Of a stretch of DNA of 64,000 bases, positions 22,078 to 33,780 are shown piece by piece. The stretch is from Myrica gale (Eukaryota; Streptophyta; Magnoliopsida; Fagales; Myricaceae). Each line of letters starts with the position of its first letter. The first letter of the stretch is position 1. Position numbers and translations under genes: made by a program. Below the pieces are notes generated by a model. It worked only from the letters and a program-made list of their open reading frames with translations. It was not told the origin of the DNA and searched no databases. The stretch is from contig OZ005620.1 of the NCBI GenBank assembly GCA_963930655.1, positions 1,875,001-1,939,000 of the forward strand, given 5' to 3'.

Positions 22078-25000
22078 ATGGCAGGATCTACCTTTGATGT
22101 TCATGGGGCAGAACCACCTCAGCAGTTGACAGAAACTGCTCCGTTGGACATGCAACGGGCTATCTCATCCTGGCAGCATGTGAGAGCTCTCAATACCCAA
22201 TTTGCAAGGTTCACCATTCTTACATCAGTCTCCGTTTCTTTTCTTTTTTTTCTCTAGTTTGACGATGCCATTCATCATGTTGCATGTGGTTGCTCTGCAA
22301 TTTTGATTATGCACTACAACATTTAGAGTATACATCCTTCACATCTTCTATTACTTCCTTTTTTTTGCCTTCGTAATTTGTAAAGTTTCTGTAATGGTTC
22401 AATGTTCTGTCGTTTCTCTGAGTTTTTGGTAATTCTTGTTGTTGTAAATATTCAGCTCATTTTTTCTTGATCTTGTTTACCCTGAAAAATCAATTCATAC
22501 TTTTCCTACCCCTAAGGCTGGATTGGTTTATTGTGGACAGTTGGGTGCAAGGACAATTGAAGAACCACCCTGATGAGCTTTGGGATGATGGTGTCCAGGA
22601 CTACCTAGCTCATACTTCAAACATTATGGTAATTTCAAATGAATTTTGAATTTTAATTTGTTTGGAAGGTGATTTTTCGTTTCTTTTCATGATATCTTTT
22701 GGTCCATTTGATTGTTGAAGACGGTCCATGGATGCATGTTTCATATATTTATAGAAACTCAATAATTTTTGTTAATGGTAGTGGCTTTGTTGACTAACCT
22801 TTTGAATGGCTTTTATTCGTTCTAATGCATGCATGTAATTTTATTTGAAGACAGGTATACCCCTTCTTTTCCACAGACTCGTGTTGCTCCATCATTTTCT
22901 TTGTATCAATTTGGTTGCTTAGGATATGCACCCCTATTATGACAAGATTGAACATGTAATATAGTATACTGGGGGGGCAGTTTATTTAAATTTAGACTAT
23001 GAACATTTCAAAAGTAGCCCTGAGGCGTTGTCTATTTTTTACTTTTTATAGGGGACGTTCAGATGAAGAGATGGAAACCCATGTTTATTTTATACATGAT
23101 TTGGTTCTTGAACTTGAATAATTGGGCTAGAATTAGAATCCTTTTACAGTCTCCTTTCAATTGCACTACTGTGCACAGAAAAAAATATTCTGGGGGTAAT
23201 TGGATACATAATTCTTTCCCTTTTCAGTGGATGTTTGGTGAGCATTTTAGATTTGGTTGTAATGTTTGCAACCTAAGAAAGAAAATTCTTCTCAATTCTC
23301 TTTCTGCAGGAAAAGTTCAGTGATGTTGTTAAGTGGCTCAAAGCAAACGCAGTGAAAGGGGGTAGCTCATCGGCTGTTGAATCTCAAACCATTGGAAGTA
23401 AAATGGTGTCTGAAACCAAGACTAATGGAATAAAGTCATCTCATGAAAAAACTGGGTTTGCTCCATTAGGTACAACTACAAGCTTTCCAACATCTTGGAG
23501 TTCTGGAACATTCTCCAGCAGTCAAACCTTGGGGCTTACTTCAGTCACCAAAGGAACACCATTTGCAACTTCATCAAGGTCTGGAATGTTTTCAAACAGT
23601 CAAACCTTTGGATCTTCTCCAGCTGGCACAACCACAACTTTTTCAAATCATTTGAGTTCTGGAGTATTTTCAAATAGTCAAACCTCAGAATCTACTCGAG
23701 CAGCCACAACCACAACATTCTCAAATTCATTGAGCTCCGGAGCATTTTCAAACAGTCAAATTGCTGGATCTACTCCAGCAAGCACAAACACAGTCTTTGC
23801 AGCTTCACCAAATTTTGGAGTATTCTCAAACACTCAGACCCTTGGGTTTACTCCAGCGGGAACAGCTGCAAGCTTTGCGAATCCGTTTAGCTCTGGAGTT
23901 TTTTCAGACATTCAAAAGCCCATATTTTTTGGGGGTAATATGTTATTGAGTTTAACAGATGTTTTCTGATCTCTGATGGAAGCAACATGCATATTTGCAG
24001 CTTTATGATGCTAAACTTCAATTTCGTGCTTTAATGCACTTCACTCCTAAATGGTAACTGGAACAGAGTCTAGCAATAAAAAATCTAGTTGAATGGTAAA
24101 TGTTAAAATTCTTTATAAGTTCTAGAAGATACTGTTATGGTGAAGCAGGTTGTATGAGCATGGAATTGGGAATTTCACGGAATCTGTAACATATTATATA
24201 CCTACCTCATGTCTCCCTTTGATGGTCCTTAGTCATCAGATCTTCACAAAGAGTTCCTCAGACTGAGTACCTCTGTAGTAATTGACATATCGATAATTAG
24301 ATGAAGAATATAAACAATTTCTTTGGGTGAATTAGCAAGCAGAACTTAGATAAATGCTTCTAAATACCAACTGACTTCCGTAATTATTTTTATCAGCTGT
24401 TCCCTTTTAATCCAGAGCTGACATGTCACTTGAGGAGGTTGAAGTGAATTTGACATCTGACTTTTTCTTTTCAGGGAGTCAAAGTTCAGTCACTGTTGCA
24501 CAAAGTCCCCCCCTTCCTGCAAAATGTGATGCCTCAGATGATGCAGATGGTGGTGAGGCATTCTAATTTTTACTCTTCTTTTAAATTGAAGTTCCAGTAC
24601 TACCTTTGTTCATTTTTTATGGACTGGCATATTATTTTGTACATTTTACGTATAAAATCGGTAGAAATTTCTAAACCCTTCGTCCTGAATTTGAACTCAG
24701 TTAATGCAAGTGAAAATGGGCATGGACTTTTTTGGGTAAAGTAGAATGGTAAGTTTGGAAAGTTATTAATGGACACTATTATGGGAGATCCCAAGAAGAA
24801 ATGGAGGACAATTATATGGGATGCAGAGAGTAATCTTTAAAGATCATTTTTACCATACATCATTAAGCATAATGATCAAGCATGATGTTTTCATGCGTTT
24901 TTTGCTCATTTATTTATACTGCTACCTGCTTCTTTGAATCGGATTTCTGTTTCAATCTTGTATGTATTATTTCAGTCCATCTTGTTATGTGATTACATTG

Positions 25001-28000
25001 ATAGATGGATTTTCCCATTGAGATGTCAAATTGCTTATTTGAAGGGGATCTAAAAATGTGTATTGGTCTTACTTTTGATAAAGTGGGAAATTTTGTTTGC
25101 AATTGAATCTTTTAACGGTGTCTCTTTTGTTGATTTTGTAACTTCCGTTTCTTAGCTCTTAATAGCTGCATCAATTTAGAATCTTGGAGAGCATTGCAGG
25201 CTTGATTCATCTTTAGAGCATGTAGAACAAGCTCTGATTATGAATGGAGAATAAGCAGAATATTGGAAAGATCAAGAAAAAAAAAAGAAATTGCTCAATT
25301 ACTATTTAAAATTCTTGTTGCTTTGAGGTCAGTGGAACCAGTGATGGGTAATAGTTAATTCATCTTATTGCTTGGTCAGTTGATAGAAACCATAGGCTGG
25401 TATTCCTGTAATCTTTTAAATTTACAGCTTACTGAATAGGAATTAATACTCTATTGGGTTTTCTTTTCCTGGTGCAATTTGGAAGTCCATACTTAAAGCA
25501 CCGAGTCTTCTGTGTTCAGATTTTCTTTGTTAGTGTGAGAAGATGATTTGTTCTGTCTTTGGAACTAAAGGAATCAAGTACCATGACTAACTCTTATGTT
25601 CTTTTAAGCAGAGGTTCCTTTATGAATTTGGTTTTCTATAATAGTATTGTATTTTCGTTGGTTCTTTCATTTGCGACCTTATGACGGTTCACCTTCATGG
25701 TCCAACCATGTAGACTGCGTAAAGTTTGTCATAGTCCCCTACTCATTTGCCTATGTAAACTTTCAATGTGATGGTGTGCATTGTTTTAAGAAATTTTACT
25801 TCATTGACTTCTTTCTCTTTTGCTGATGTACACAATTATTTTCCTTCTTTCTATAGAAAATGAATTGGAGCAGCCTAGCAGCCCATCCGTAAAGAAGACT
25901 GAAGAGAAGGGTATAGTTGTAGTTCATGAAGTCAAGTGCAAGCTTTATGTGAAGGTATTCAGTTGTGGAACACTTTTGGCTGCTAGGTGAAAACACAAGT
26001 TGCATGCCCACACGGGGTTTGATCAGTAACCTCATCCTCTGTCTCCCACTTATGGGGGGAGGCAATGCCACTTGGTCTAAAGACCATTGGCTTCAGTTGT
26101 AAAAGATTGTATGATAGCATCTAGTTGAGACAGCATCTGTAGATTTCTTTGTTTCACTATGTCCTAAGCTGTTCAGTCATATTTTCATTTAAGAAAATCA
26201 ACATCCTTCCTATATATGTTTTCCGTCTCCTTTCTGCATGCCAATCTTATCTAAAAATAGATCTTACCATTTGAATTTGTGCAAATTGGTAATTTGAGGT
26301 GGTTTTATTTTTTTGGCTGCAGACCTCAATGCACCTTGTTTTAAGTTCCCTTAGTAGTAGTTGTGCAACAAGATAGTGCATGCTTCATACGCATGGAAGC
26401 TTGCTTTTGTATGTTAGGCTAGAACTATATGCATATTCATGCCATTAATTGACGTTGATATGTCTGTTTGGATCTATTGTTCTTGGACTTATTGCAGAGT
26501 CTGTAATAGTAAAGATCCATGGCTTTGATTCCTTAACGAGGTTCATGAACTTCACGGTGGATTCAAAGGGTGGACTGACTCAGCTTTTAGAAAAAGAACC
26601 TTTCATTTGCAGTCGTCGCTGGGGATATTTTTCATGATCTAGAAGTCTACCATGTCTATCAACACTTACCTGTCTTCACAAGCTTGCTTATGTGCCAACA
26701 GTATCTTACTTGCTTTGTAAATATACAATTTGTGCATGAGTACACACGTTTGTTGCATGGGACAAGCTGTAACTTGTGTAAGAGCAGCCTGGCAGCTTGT
26801 CCGAAATCTTATATGGGGCTCATGTTGAGGCAACCATGAATTATGCTCTCCCTTAGTCAACAGGGTGTTATACTGGTCAAATCCTTATCTGTCTCCTTAA
26901 ACTGGATTCAGTGATTTAAATGAGTTGGAAATATTATCCACATCCACTCACGTATCAGTTTGATAATGCTGCTGACAGAAAAGAAAAGTTATGGTGATAG
27001 GGGCACATCAATCATAAACAGTAATGTGTTTCAGTTGCTGGATTGCATTCTGTTTAAATGTAGATGAGTTTGATAGTTTGTTATCTGCATAGTGCCAACT
27101 TATCTTATGATATGGTGTCTGTCTAGACCTTAATTAGTTATCTGCCTAGTGCCAACTTAACTTTTGACCTATTTTCCAGTCAAGTGACGGAGCGGATAAA
27201 GATGCATGGAAAGAAAAAGGCATGGGGCAACTTTCCATTAGATGCAAAGAGGGTGTTGACAAGGGTACAAGAGAATCGAAGCCAACAATTATTGTTAGAA
27301 ATGATGTATGTTTGCTTACAGTATCTTGTTTTAAATATTAGATTTGGCACAAACCATTTTTATGAAAAAGGACTTCTTCTATTTATCAGTTTTTTCATAT
27401 GGGATTTGAGAAGTGAGAGTGCAATGGTGCACTTATAGTGTGTCGATTGAATAGAAGCAAAGTACAGAAGCTACATGTTAGATTAAGATGAAAGAGCTTG
27501 CGGGTAGTCTTTTGTTTTCCTTTTTTCTTTTTTTGAAAAAGGAAAGAGAGGGGGGGGGGGGGGGGGGGGGGTTAGCGCAAGCTTTCCGCTTTTTGGTCTT
27601 AGACCTGAGTGTTCATTTATAAACTGGAGGCATAGACACAAAGCATTTGTTACAGAGACAAGACAACTAAAACGAAAAGTTTCTTCCAAAAAGTTGAGAA
27701 TGTACCAATCCTTTTCTTAATTTCCCTTCTGATGGGGTTCCTTCCCCCCCCCCCCCCCCCCCCGGGCAGCAGGGTCTGAAAAAGGAAGGAATACAGGGAA
27801 AAAAATGTTATAAATATCATTGCATTTTGATTACGAAACTTGTGATTTCTTTTGACATTATTCGATGATAATATATTTAATTATTAAAACTTGCACATAA
27901 GTTATTGCGAAAAGGAACTCAGATTTTTCAAAAATCTCCTCCTTGTGAAACATACACAAGATATAATTCTCTATTGTGATTTAACAATTTTGTCCTCCTT

Positions 28001-28940
28001 CAGAACTATGTTGTTATGGTTTGATTATTGTTATTGTTGTATTTGTGTTTTAAAAGGTACTCCATGACATTGTCTTGTCAGATGATTTATTCCTCTAGCA
28101 ATTGCAACTTTCAGTTATTGTCTTTAAACTTTCTGTCACCTTTCCTCTTGTAGGTCGGGAAACTACTGCTTAATGCTTTGATATATCCTGGTATCAAGAC
28201 AAACATACAGAAGAATTCCCTTGTTGCAATATTCCATAGTTCGGTAATAACTTGATAAAACTGTGTATATGTGTAATTGAATTTTCAGTTAATTTAAAAA
28301 TGGATACCAATGTCGGCTAGAGTATCAGAGTTTACCCAACAACATTAAGTGAGGGGGGGGAGGAATTCATGGTCAGTTCATTTAGCTGTGGTTGTCATAC
28401 AGATAATAATTTCTAGAAAGCAGCTTTAGAAGAGGTCAGGATATATTGTCAGACTTAGATCCTTATAGTTTGATTCGCCTGCAGAAAGTAAGTGGATATA
28501 GAAGGCTTTAGGCGGCATTTGTCACCTAGGAATCTAGGATTGGGATAAAAATAGTTGGGAGTTCTTCCCCATCCCCTAGCTGTTCCCTATTTGGATAGGT
28601 TGATTCCTTCATTATAAATGAAATATTTTTGTAAGGACCAATCCTTTTCGGTCTTAACAATCCTATGGTGGAACCTGCTGTGTGAATTTGTTCTGTAATT
28701 CTATTTCTTGTTCCGAAAAATAAGAGAAAATTAGGGTTCCTTTTAGCGGTTGTGTAGTAAGTTGTTTCATGCATTGGCAAGTGTTCAGTTTCTATCGAAT
28801 TTTTGTAGGGTGATGTTGATGGAAATGATGGTGGCAATAGCAATAATGTTGTGGCACGTACCTTCTTAATTCGGACTAAAACCGAGGAGGATCGAAATAA
28901 GCTGGCAACAGCCATTCAAGAATATGCTCCTGCGTCTTGA
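22078..28940 (+). CDS. NUP50: NUP50-type nucleoporin with Ran-binding domain
   Basis: Eight exons: 22078-22208, 22541-22628, 23310-23934, 24475-24552, 25857-25954, 27180-27305, 28154-28243 and 28809-28940. GT-AG borders and phases close to 456 codons (455 aa plus stop). The N-terminal ~90 residues carry the plant NUP50 signature (ALNTQFASWVQGQLKNHP, then EKFSDVVKWLKAN). Residues about 138-280 are five 26-residue repeats plus a partial one. The C-terminus (about 308-455) is a RanBP1-type domain: HEVKCKLYV, DAWKEKGMGQLSI, IVRNDVGKLLLNALIYPGI, RTFLIRTKTEED. NUP50 sits at the nuclear basket, binds importin-alpha and Ran, and helps recycle importins. ATG 22078 follows a likely 5'UTR splice acceptor at 22059. 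The intron before the seventh exon contains long opposing G and C tracts. Confidence 0.92.
23502..23934 (+). repeat. Coding 78-bp tandem repeats in NUP50 exon 3
   Basis: Units start at 23502, 23580, 23658, 23736 and 23814, with a partial unit from 23892. Each encodes 26 residues of the pattern SGxFSNSQT-xGxTPAxTxTxF, rich in Ser, Thr and Asn. Most have Phe without an adjacent Gly pair, so only a few true FG contacts exist (QTFG, NFGVF, FFG). Unit length is constant, although the residues have diverged. Confidence 0.88.
27550..27763. repeat. G24 and C20 homopolymers 170 bp apart in a NUP50 intron
   Basis: G runs at 27550-27573 and C runs at 27744-27763, both in the intron 27306-28153. In a transcript the two could pair around the 170-nt spacer; in DNA each could form a G-quadruplex on one strand. 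Homopolymer lengths in an assembly are not reliable. Confidence 0.7.
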
Positions 28941-30775
28941 AACTACCTGTAAGGAACAGCTTATTGTATTACATGGAGCTTCAACGATGTAATCATGTCC
29001 AGGATGACACTCATTTTTACTGGCATGTTTACCTTTTTACCTTTGAAATTTTGCAAGGTGTGGCTTGTTAGCCACCTACTCTTTGGGCATCCAGGGGCAA
29101 GTGAGGAAAATGTTTTCCGTAGTGTCGATCTGAATTTATTGATTAAGCGGTCACTGTACTTGTACCAATAGAGGAATGAAAGTGTTTATTTTCTGCTGCA
29201 AGTTGGAACTCGAACTCTTTCTGCCCTCTGCCTATTTAGTGGATAACCGGATGCATCATTCTTGTCCATTTATTTTTGTTGTCTGAAAAGGCCTGAAGAT
29301 TCCACGAGGAGAGGAAAGGACATCCCGGACTCGAAACCGTCTAGTCTAGTCGGCAAGGGAATTAACAAAAAGCTGGGGCAGGAATGAGCAATGATTTGAG
29401 AGGCAACTGAAGAGAAGCGGACAGTACTGTAGTAGCAGGTACGGTTTGCTTTTGTGTAATATCATTCAAGGCCTCATGTTATCATGTCGAGTGATAGATT
29501 AGGCCCTTCATATAATCTTGTTCCCTGTGCTTTTTGTTGACGTCCCCTCCTGGACTTGGATTGAATTGCTTGTCCCAGAGAGAGCTAGGCCAGATAATAA
29601 TAAATGGGCTCATTTCTTGGTCATTATATCTTTCTTTCGACCCTAGTTTTCTTCTCTTTACCCTCCAAAGACATATCCGCATTATTTACGTGTTTTTTTG
29701 TTATTACTCAATTAGGGTAGATAATGATTAAGGAAATACGCCAGTTAGGAGGATCCTAATTTTTGGGTAGTGTACCCGTGAAATTTTTTGTTTCAAATTT
29801 GAATTTTAATGTATTAAAGATGTCAAAAATGACAAATACCAATTAAATACAAATCTATATACTGTGGTTAAGTGAGGAAATTATACCGTACGAAAAACGC
29901 ATATTCGAGCTGGAGTGAAAATAATAAAATAGTGTTTTAGATAACATGAAGCAAAGATAAATCTCGTCACCAAAAGAAAAGAAAATTAAAAGTTTGTCGG
30001 AGAAATTGTGCCCCGAGAGGTCTCCCTCAGACTGAACCACAAACCTCAACATGTCGGCTTCACGGCAAACAGAAACTCATCTGGGACAAGGCTTTGGAGT
30101 GTTAACAAAAATGAGAAGTGGCAACCCAAAAAGGCTACTACCCCAACCGATTGTGGGGTCGCTAACCATTACATTTGGGACCTGACTTGTTGCTTTCACA
30201 TGATAAACCACTGACACAAGTGTCCCAGAGTGCCCAACCAATTCTGGAAAGAAATAAAATTCCTCAAGAAAATAACAATAACAAAAATCGATAAAAAAAT
30301 AACTTTTGTTTTTCAATTTGACAATTAATGGCATTTAATAAAAGAGAAAAAATTCCATCTTGGGAATCGATTTTGTATGCTTCTCTATCCACATTGTAGA
30401 GTTGCATACCATTCCGAATAAAAAGTTATGCATTAAATGTAGTAGGTCAAGGTGTTTAGGCTTCATAAATAGTAGAATACAATATTATAGAGTTTCTCTT
30501 TACATATTGAACCCTGCAAAATTATATTAATTCTAAAAAAAGTATATTCTCTATAAGATCACCTTATACTGTAAGAGTATAATAAAACTCCATTTTTAAA
30601 AAAAAAGTCTAGCTAGATCTTTCATATTGCCTTTATTCATTTTTTGAATTCTTTTGTTCTTGTTTCACTTTATAGCAATCCCAAAAGTTATATATATTTT
30701 TTTCATTTTATATCGAGGACAATATTTCAGTCCCTTTTCTTTATCTCTTATGGATAAATACAACTTCGGTCCATG

Positions 30776-30950
30776 TAGGGATAAATAGTCCTTAAATTTT
30801 AAAATTCGTCAAATTAGTCCTTAAAGTTTAAAATCCATCTAAAACTTTAATTCTTTCTAAACCTTTCAAATGTCAAATGTGAATGTTTTTAAATTTTAGA
30901 GACTAATTTGATAGCTTTTAAAATTTAAAGAGTTATTTATTTCCTCTCCT
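30776..30950. repeat. Foldback (inverted repeat) element
   Basis: The left arm, about 30776-30836 (TAAATAGTCCTTAAATTTTA and CAAATTAGTCCTTAAAG), pairs with the right arm at about 30889-30950 (GAGACTAATTTGATAGC and TTAAAGAGTTATTTATTTCC) as an imperfect inverted repeat. It resembles a small MITE of the Mutator-type TAGTCCTTAAATTTT group seen at 54840-56410. Confidence 0.5.
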
Positions 30951-31134
30951 AAATGAACAATTAAGATACAAGTATCAAGCTTAGAAAAATACACCAGGAA
31001 AAACAAACAATGCAAAAATAAAATATAAGGCTTTGTAATGGCTTGAAACTCTAGTCTTAATTAAAAGATGGACTCATTGATAATGAATGGAAATTTATCT
31101 CAAATTCTCAAATTAAATTAAGGGAATTGGTCTA

Positions 31135-31333
31135 GGTTGTGTTTGTGTTGTAAAATGTTGGGTATGGGAATATGTGTTGGTATTGAGTTTAGTGAAAAGG
31201 TGAAGAGAGAGGTAATTTTTTATAGTTTTTGTAATTTTTTATATTTTTTTATGGGAGAGAGAGAGATTATATTGGAGTATTTTATTAGGAGAGAGATAAA
31301 ATGTTGGAAATGTTGAGTTTTGCAAACACAGCC
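31135..31333. mobile_element. MITE, PIF/Harbinger-like, 199 bp
   Basis: Begins GGTTGTGTTTGTG and ends CAAACACAGCC, with CTA on both sides (31132-31134 and 31334-31336). Core phrases AGTGAAAAGGTGAAGAGAGA and GGAGAGAGAGAGATTATATT are shared with 45426 and 59497. No coding capacity. The three-base TTA/CTA target site fits the PIF/Harbinger (Tourist) class. Confidence 0.85.
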
Positions 31334-33780
31334 CTAATGTGGTATGTTGCGTGATTTGACAAGTAATGAGAATTCAAAGTTTATTGACAAATAGCTAACA
31401 TGTATTCTTATTAGTCACGTTAGATTTTTAAATTTTTAAGATAATATCTTAGAGATTAGTAGATTAATTAAGATTTTTTAAAATTTATAAAAGTATAATA
31501 ATGTGTTTGTAATGACTTTTTTTTTAGATATAGAAAAAGTAATAATAGGTCTTACATATTTGCTTGATTCGTATACAAAATTTCGTTGAATATTATTTCA
31601 AATGAATAATAGCATCATAGAAGAGTACGGGGACAATTAAAATGAATGAATAAAAAAAGTGCAGATAAAATGGATCACCAGTGGTCATTTTCCATTCTGA
31701 CGGGACAGCAGAGAAGCCCTGCCCCTACCCATTATTGGGATTTGGGGGGGGAGACCCCAAAAGGAAGCCTTGATGTCCTCGCTTCTTTCCGTGCTGTCAG
31801 TGACCGACTGCATGCATTCCACGTTGATACTTTCCTTTCATAATGCCCAAACAACAGTCCAGAGTCCAGACCCACGAAACCCAAATGATGAGGCGGAAGT
31901 TTAGATGAGGCTGCAGTTTATAAGATAAGGAAGACTCGCTTTGAGTTTTCTCGGCCGTAGAGCGACCTTTCGGCTCCCAGTTTCAGAAAGAAAGCGAAAC
32001 GGGCGTATGCATGAGACAAGCTGCAATAAAAGTGACTTTTTATTGCATTTTGATGAAAAAGATGGAAGAAAGTCTTATTCAGTTTTATTCCCAAAATGCC
32101 CTAAGCGGCCCTTCGATAGACACGTTGGCTTCTGCTTTGACAGTTTTACCCTTTGACTGTAGTTTTAACCTCCAGGCTCCAGTGACTTGTACCCCCACAA
32201 CCTAAATTAAATGCCCTCCAAAACGTCCATTAATGACGGAAGTGCCATCCTTTGTTGCCAACAATAACATACCCCGAATAGATTATTCAAAGGCATTCAA
32301 AAAATATTCAAAGGAAATCTGGGTTGGTGATACCTCTCGAGCATTTATTTTATAGTGAAGCGGTAGCTCAATGCCTGAGAATTTTATAAGGCCGTAAGGC
32401 TACCATGGACTTAAAGAATGCTATATAAATATTGCCGCTCCGAACTTTGGAATGCGAATTCATGATCACCACCCACAGAAGTAAACTTTGGAGATTGAGC
32501 TTAATAATCTCTCCCCAAATCCTCCCTCCCCTAATCCCCTACAACCCTCACCCATTAAGGGGAAAATGCTTCGGTGGTCCACCCTCTTTTGATGGGTCAT
32601 TATGTGAGAGAGTTGAAGTGTAAAAAGTGTAACAAGAAATTTCATTTGGGTTTATGTCAAGTGGAGAATTTGATTCTTATGCCAATGTGTTCAATGGGTG
32701 GAACCAACCTTCTTGTTTTGGGTTTCTAATACATAGATGGAAGTTTTATTGGATTTTATTAAAAAAATATTGACAATTTTAAAGTATATTTAAAAGATAT
32801 TAATTTTTTTGAAAGTTTTATAAAAGTGGGTGAAAGGATGAGATAATTTGATTGATTTTTTATATTATATTGTTACTAATAATATATAATATATTATTTT
32901 ATTGTTTTATGTAATTTAAATTAATATTTTAATAAATGAGCGTTTTAATAATATTTTTACACAACAATCTATAAAGTTAGGGTGATACATCGGGTTGGTC
33001 ACATCATATTATATTATTAGTACACTCTCTTTAGCTTTAACTCATACAGAACCCTCAGACAATCCCCCATTATGAGGTGCATGTATATCAAATCAAGGTG
33101 CATATCCTAATGTACATTAATATATATAAATAATTAAGTTTCTGAAGAAAATAATATTTTCAATAACTTAGGACTACCCATATGTACAATCCCACAAAAA
33201 CTCAAAAGTAAAAAAGAACCCAACAAGCCAAAGAGAAAGATTAAAGTGCTCAATGCTCCAATTAAAACTTGTCATAGCCTCAGATGGACTTCAAATGTGA
33301 TGACCCTTTTGCAATGAGCCAATTATAAACAAAACTTCTTCACAAGCACAATTCCAGTTTGGGACAACTCGTTACCCTAGGAATCAATGACCTAACTTGA
33401 ATGCCGACAAGCCAAGTACCTCACCAACCAAAATTACTTACAAAGGAGACTACCTGCCATTATAAGAATTATGACTCCCAGTAAATGAAGGCAGCCTCTG
33501 TGGTCCTGACTATTCTATTGATTATTGGAAAGTGTATAAAACATCCAAGTATTTATTCCCTACGCAACAAAACCTTATGCTATTTCGTTTCTCTGTGGCT
33601 TTTAGTATCCTGCAAAAATAAAATGCTTTTTGGTTCATTTAGCGAGGACAGAGTCGTATTAATACCAAAAAGTGGGGTTTATAAAACTGACACAACATAA
33701 ACTCTTCTCCTGCGGTCCTGCCTGAGCTCGCCCCGAGTCCTTGTTGTACTCAACGTTTGTCTTTTGGTTTGTTGAAACAG

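Larger units (their letters stand above)
28941..33780. other. Gene-poor AT-rich intergenic region
   Basis: 28941-29200 is probably the 3' UTR of NUP50. I find no coherent gene in the rest on either strand. It holds a foldback at 30776-30950 and a MITE at 31135-31333. The stretch 31640-32620 is less AT-rich with short open frames but no recognisable domain. 33000-33500 is unremarkable. Confidence 0.5.

Noticed and set aside
28526-28915. 129-codon minus-strand frame.
   Set aside because: It overlaps the last NUP50 exon and intron; it is an antisense shadow.
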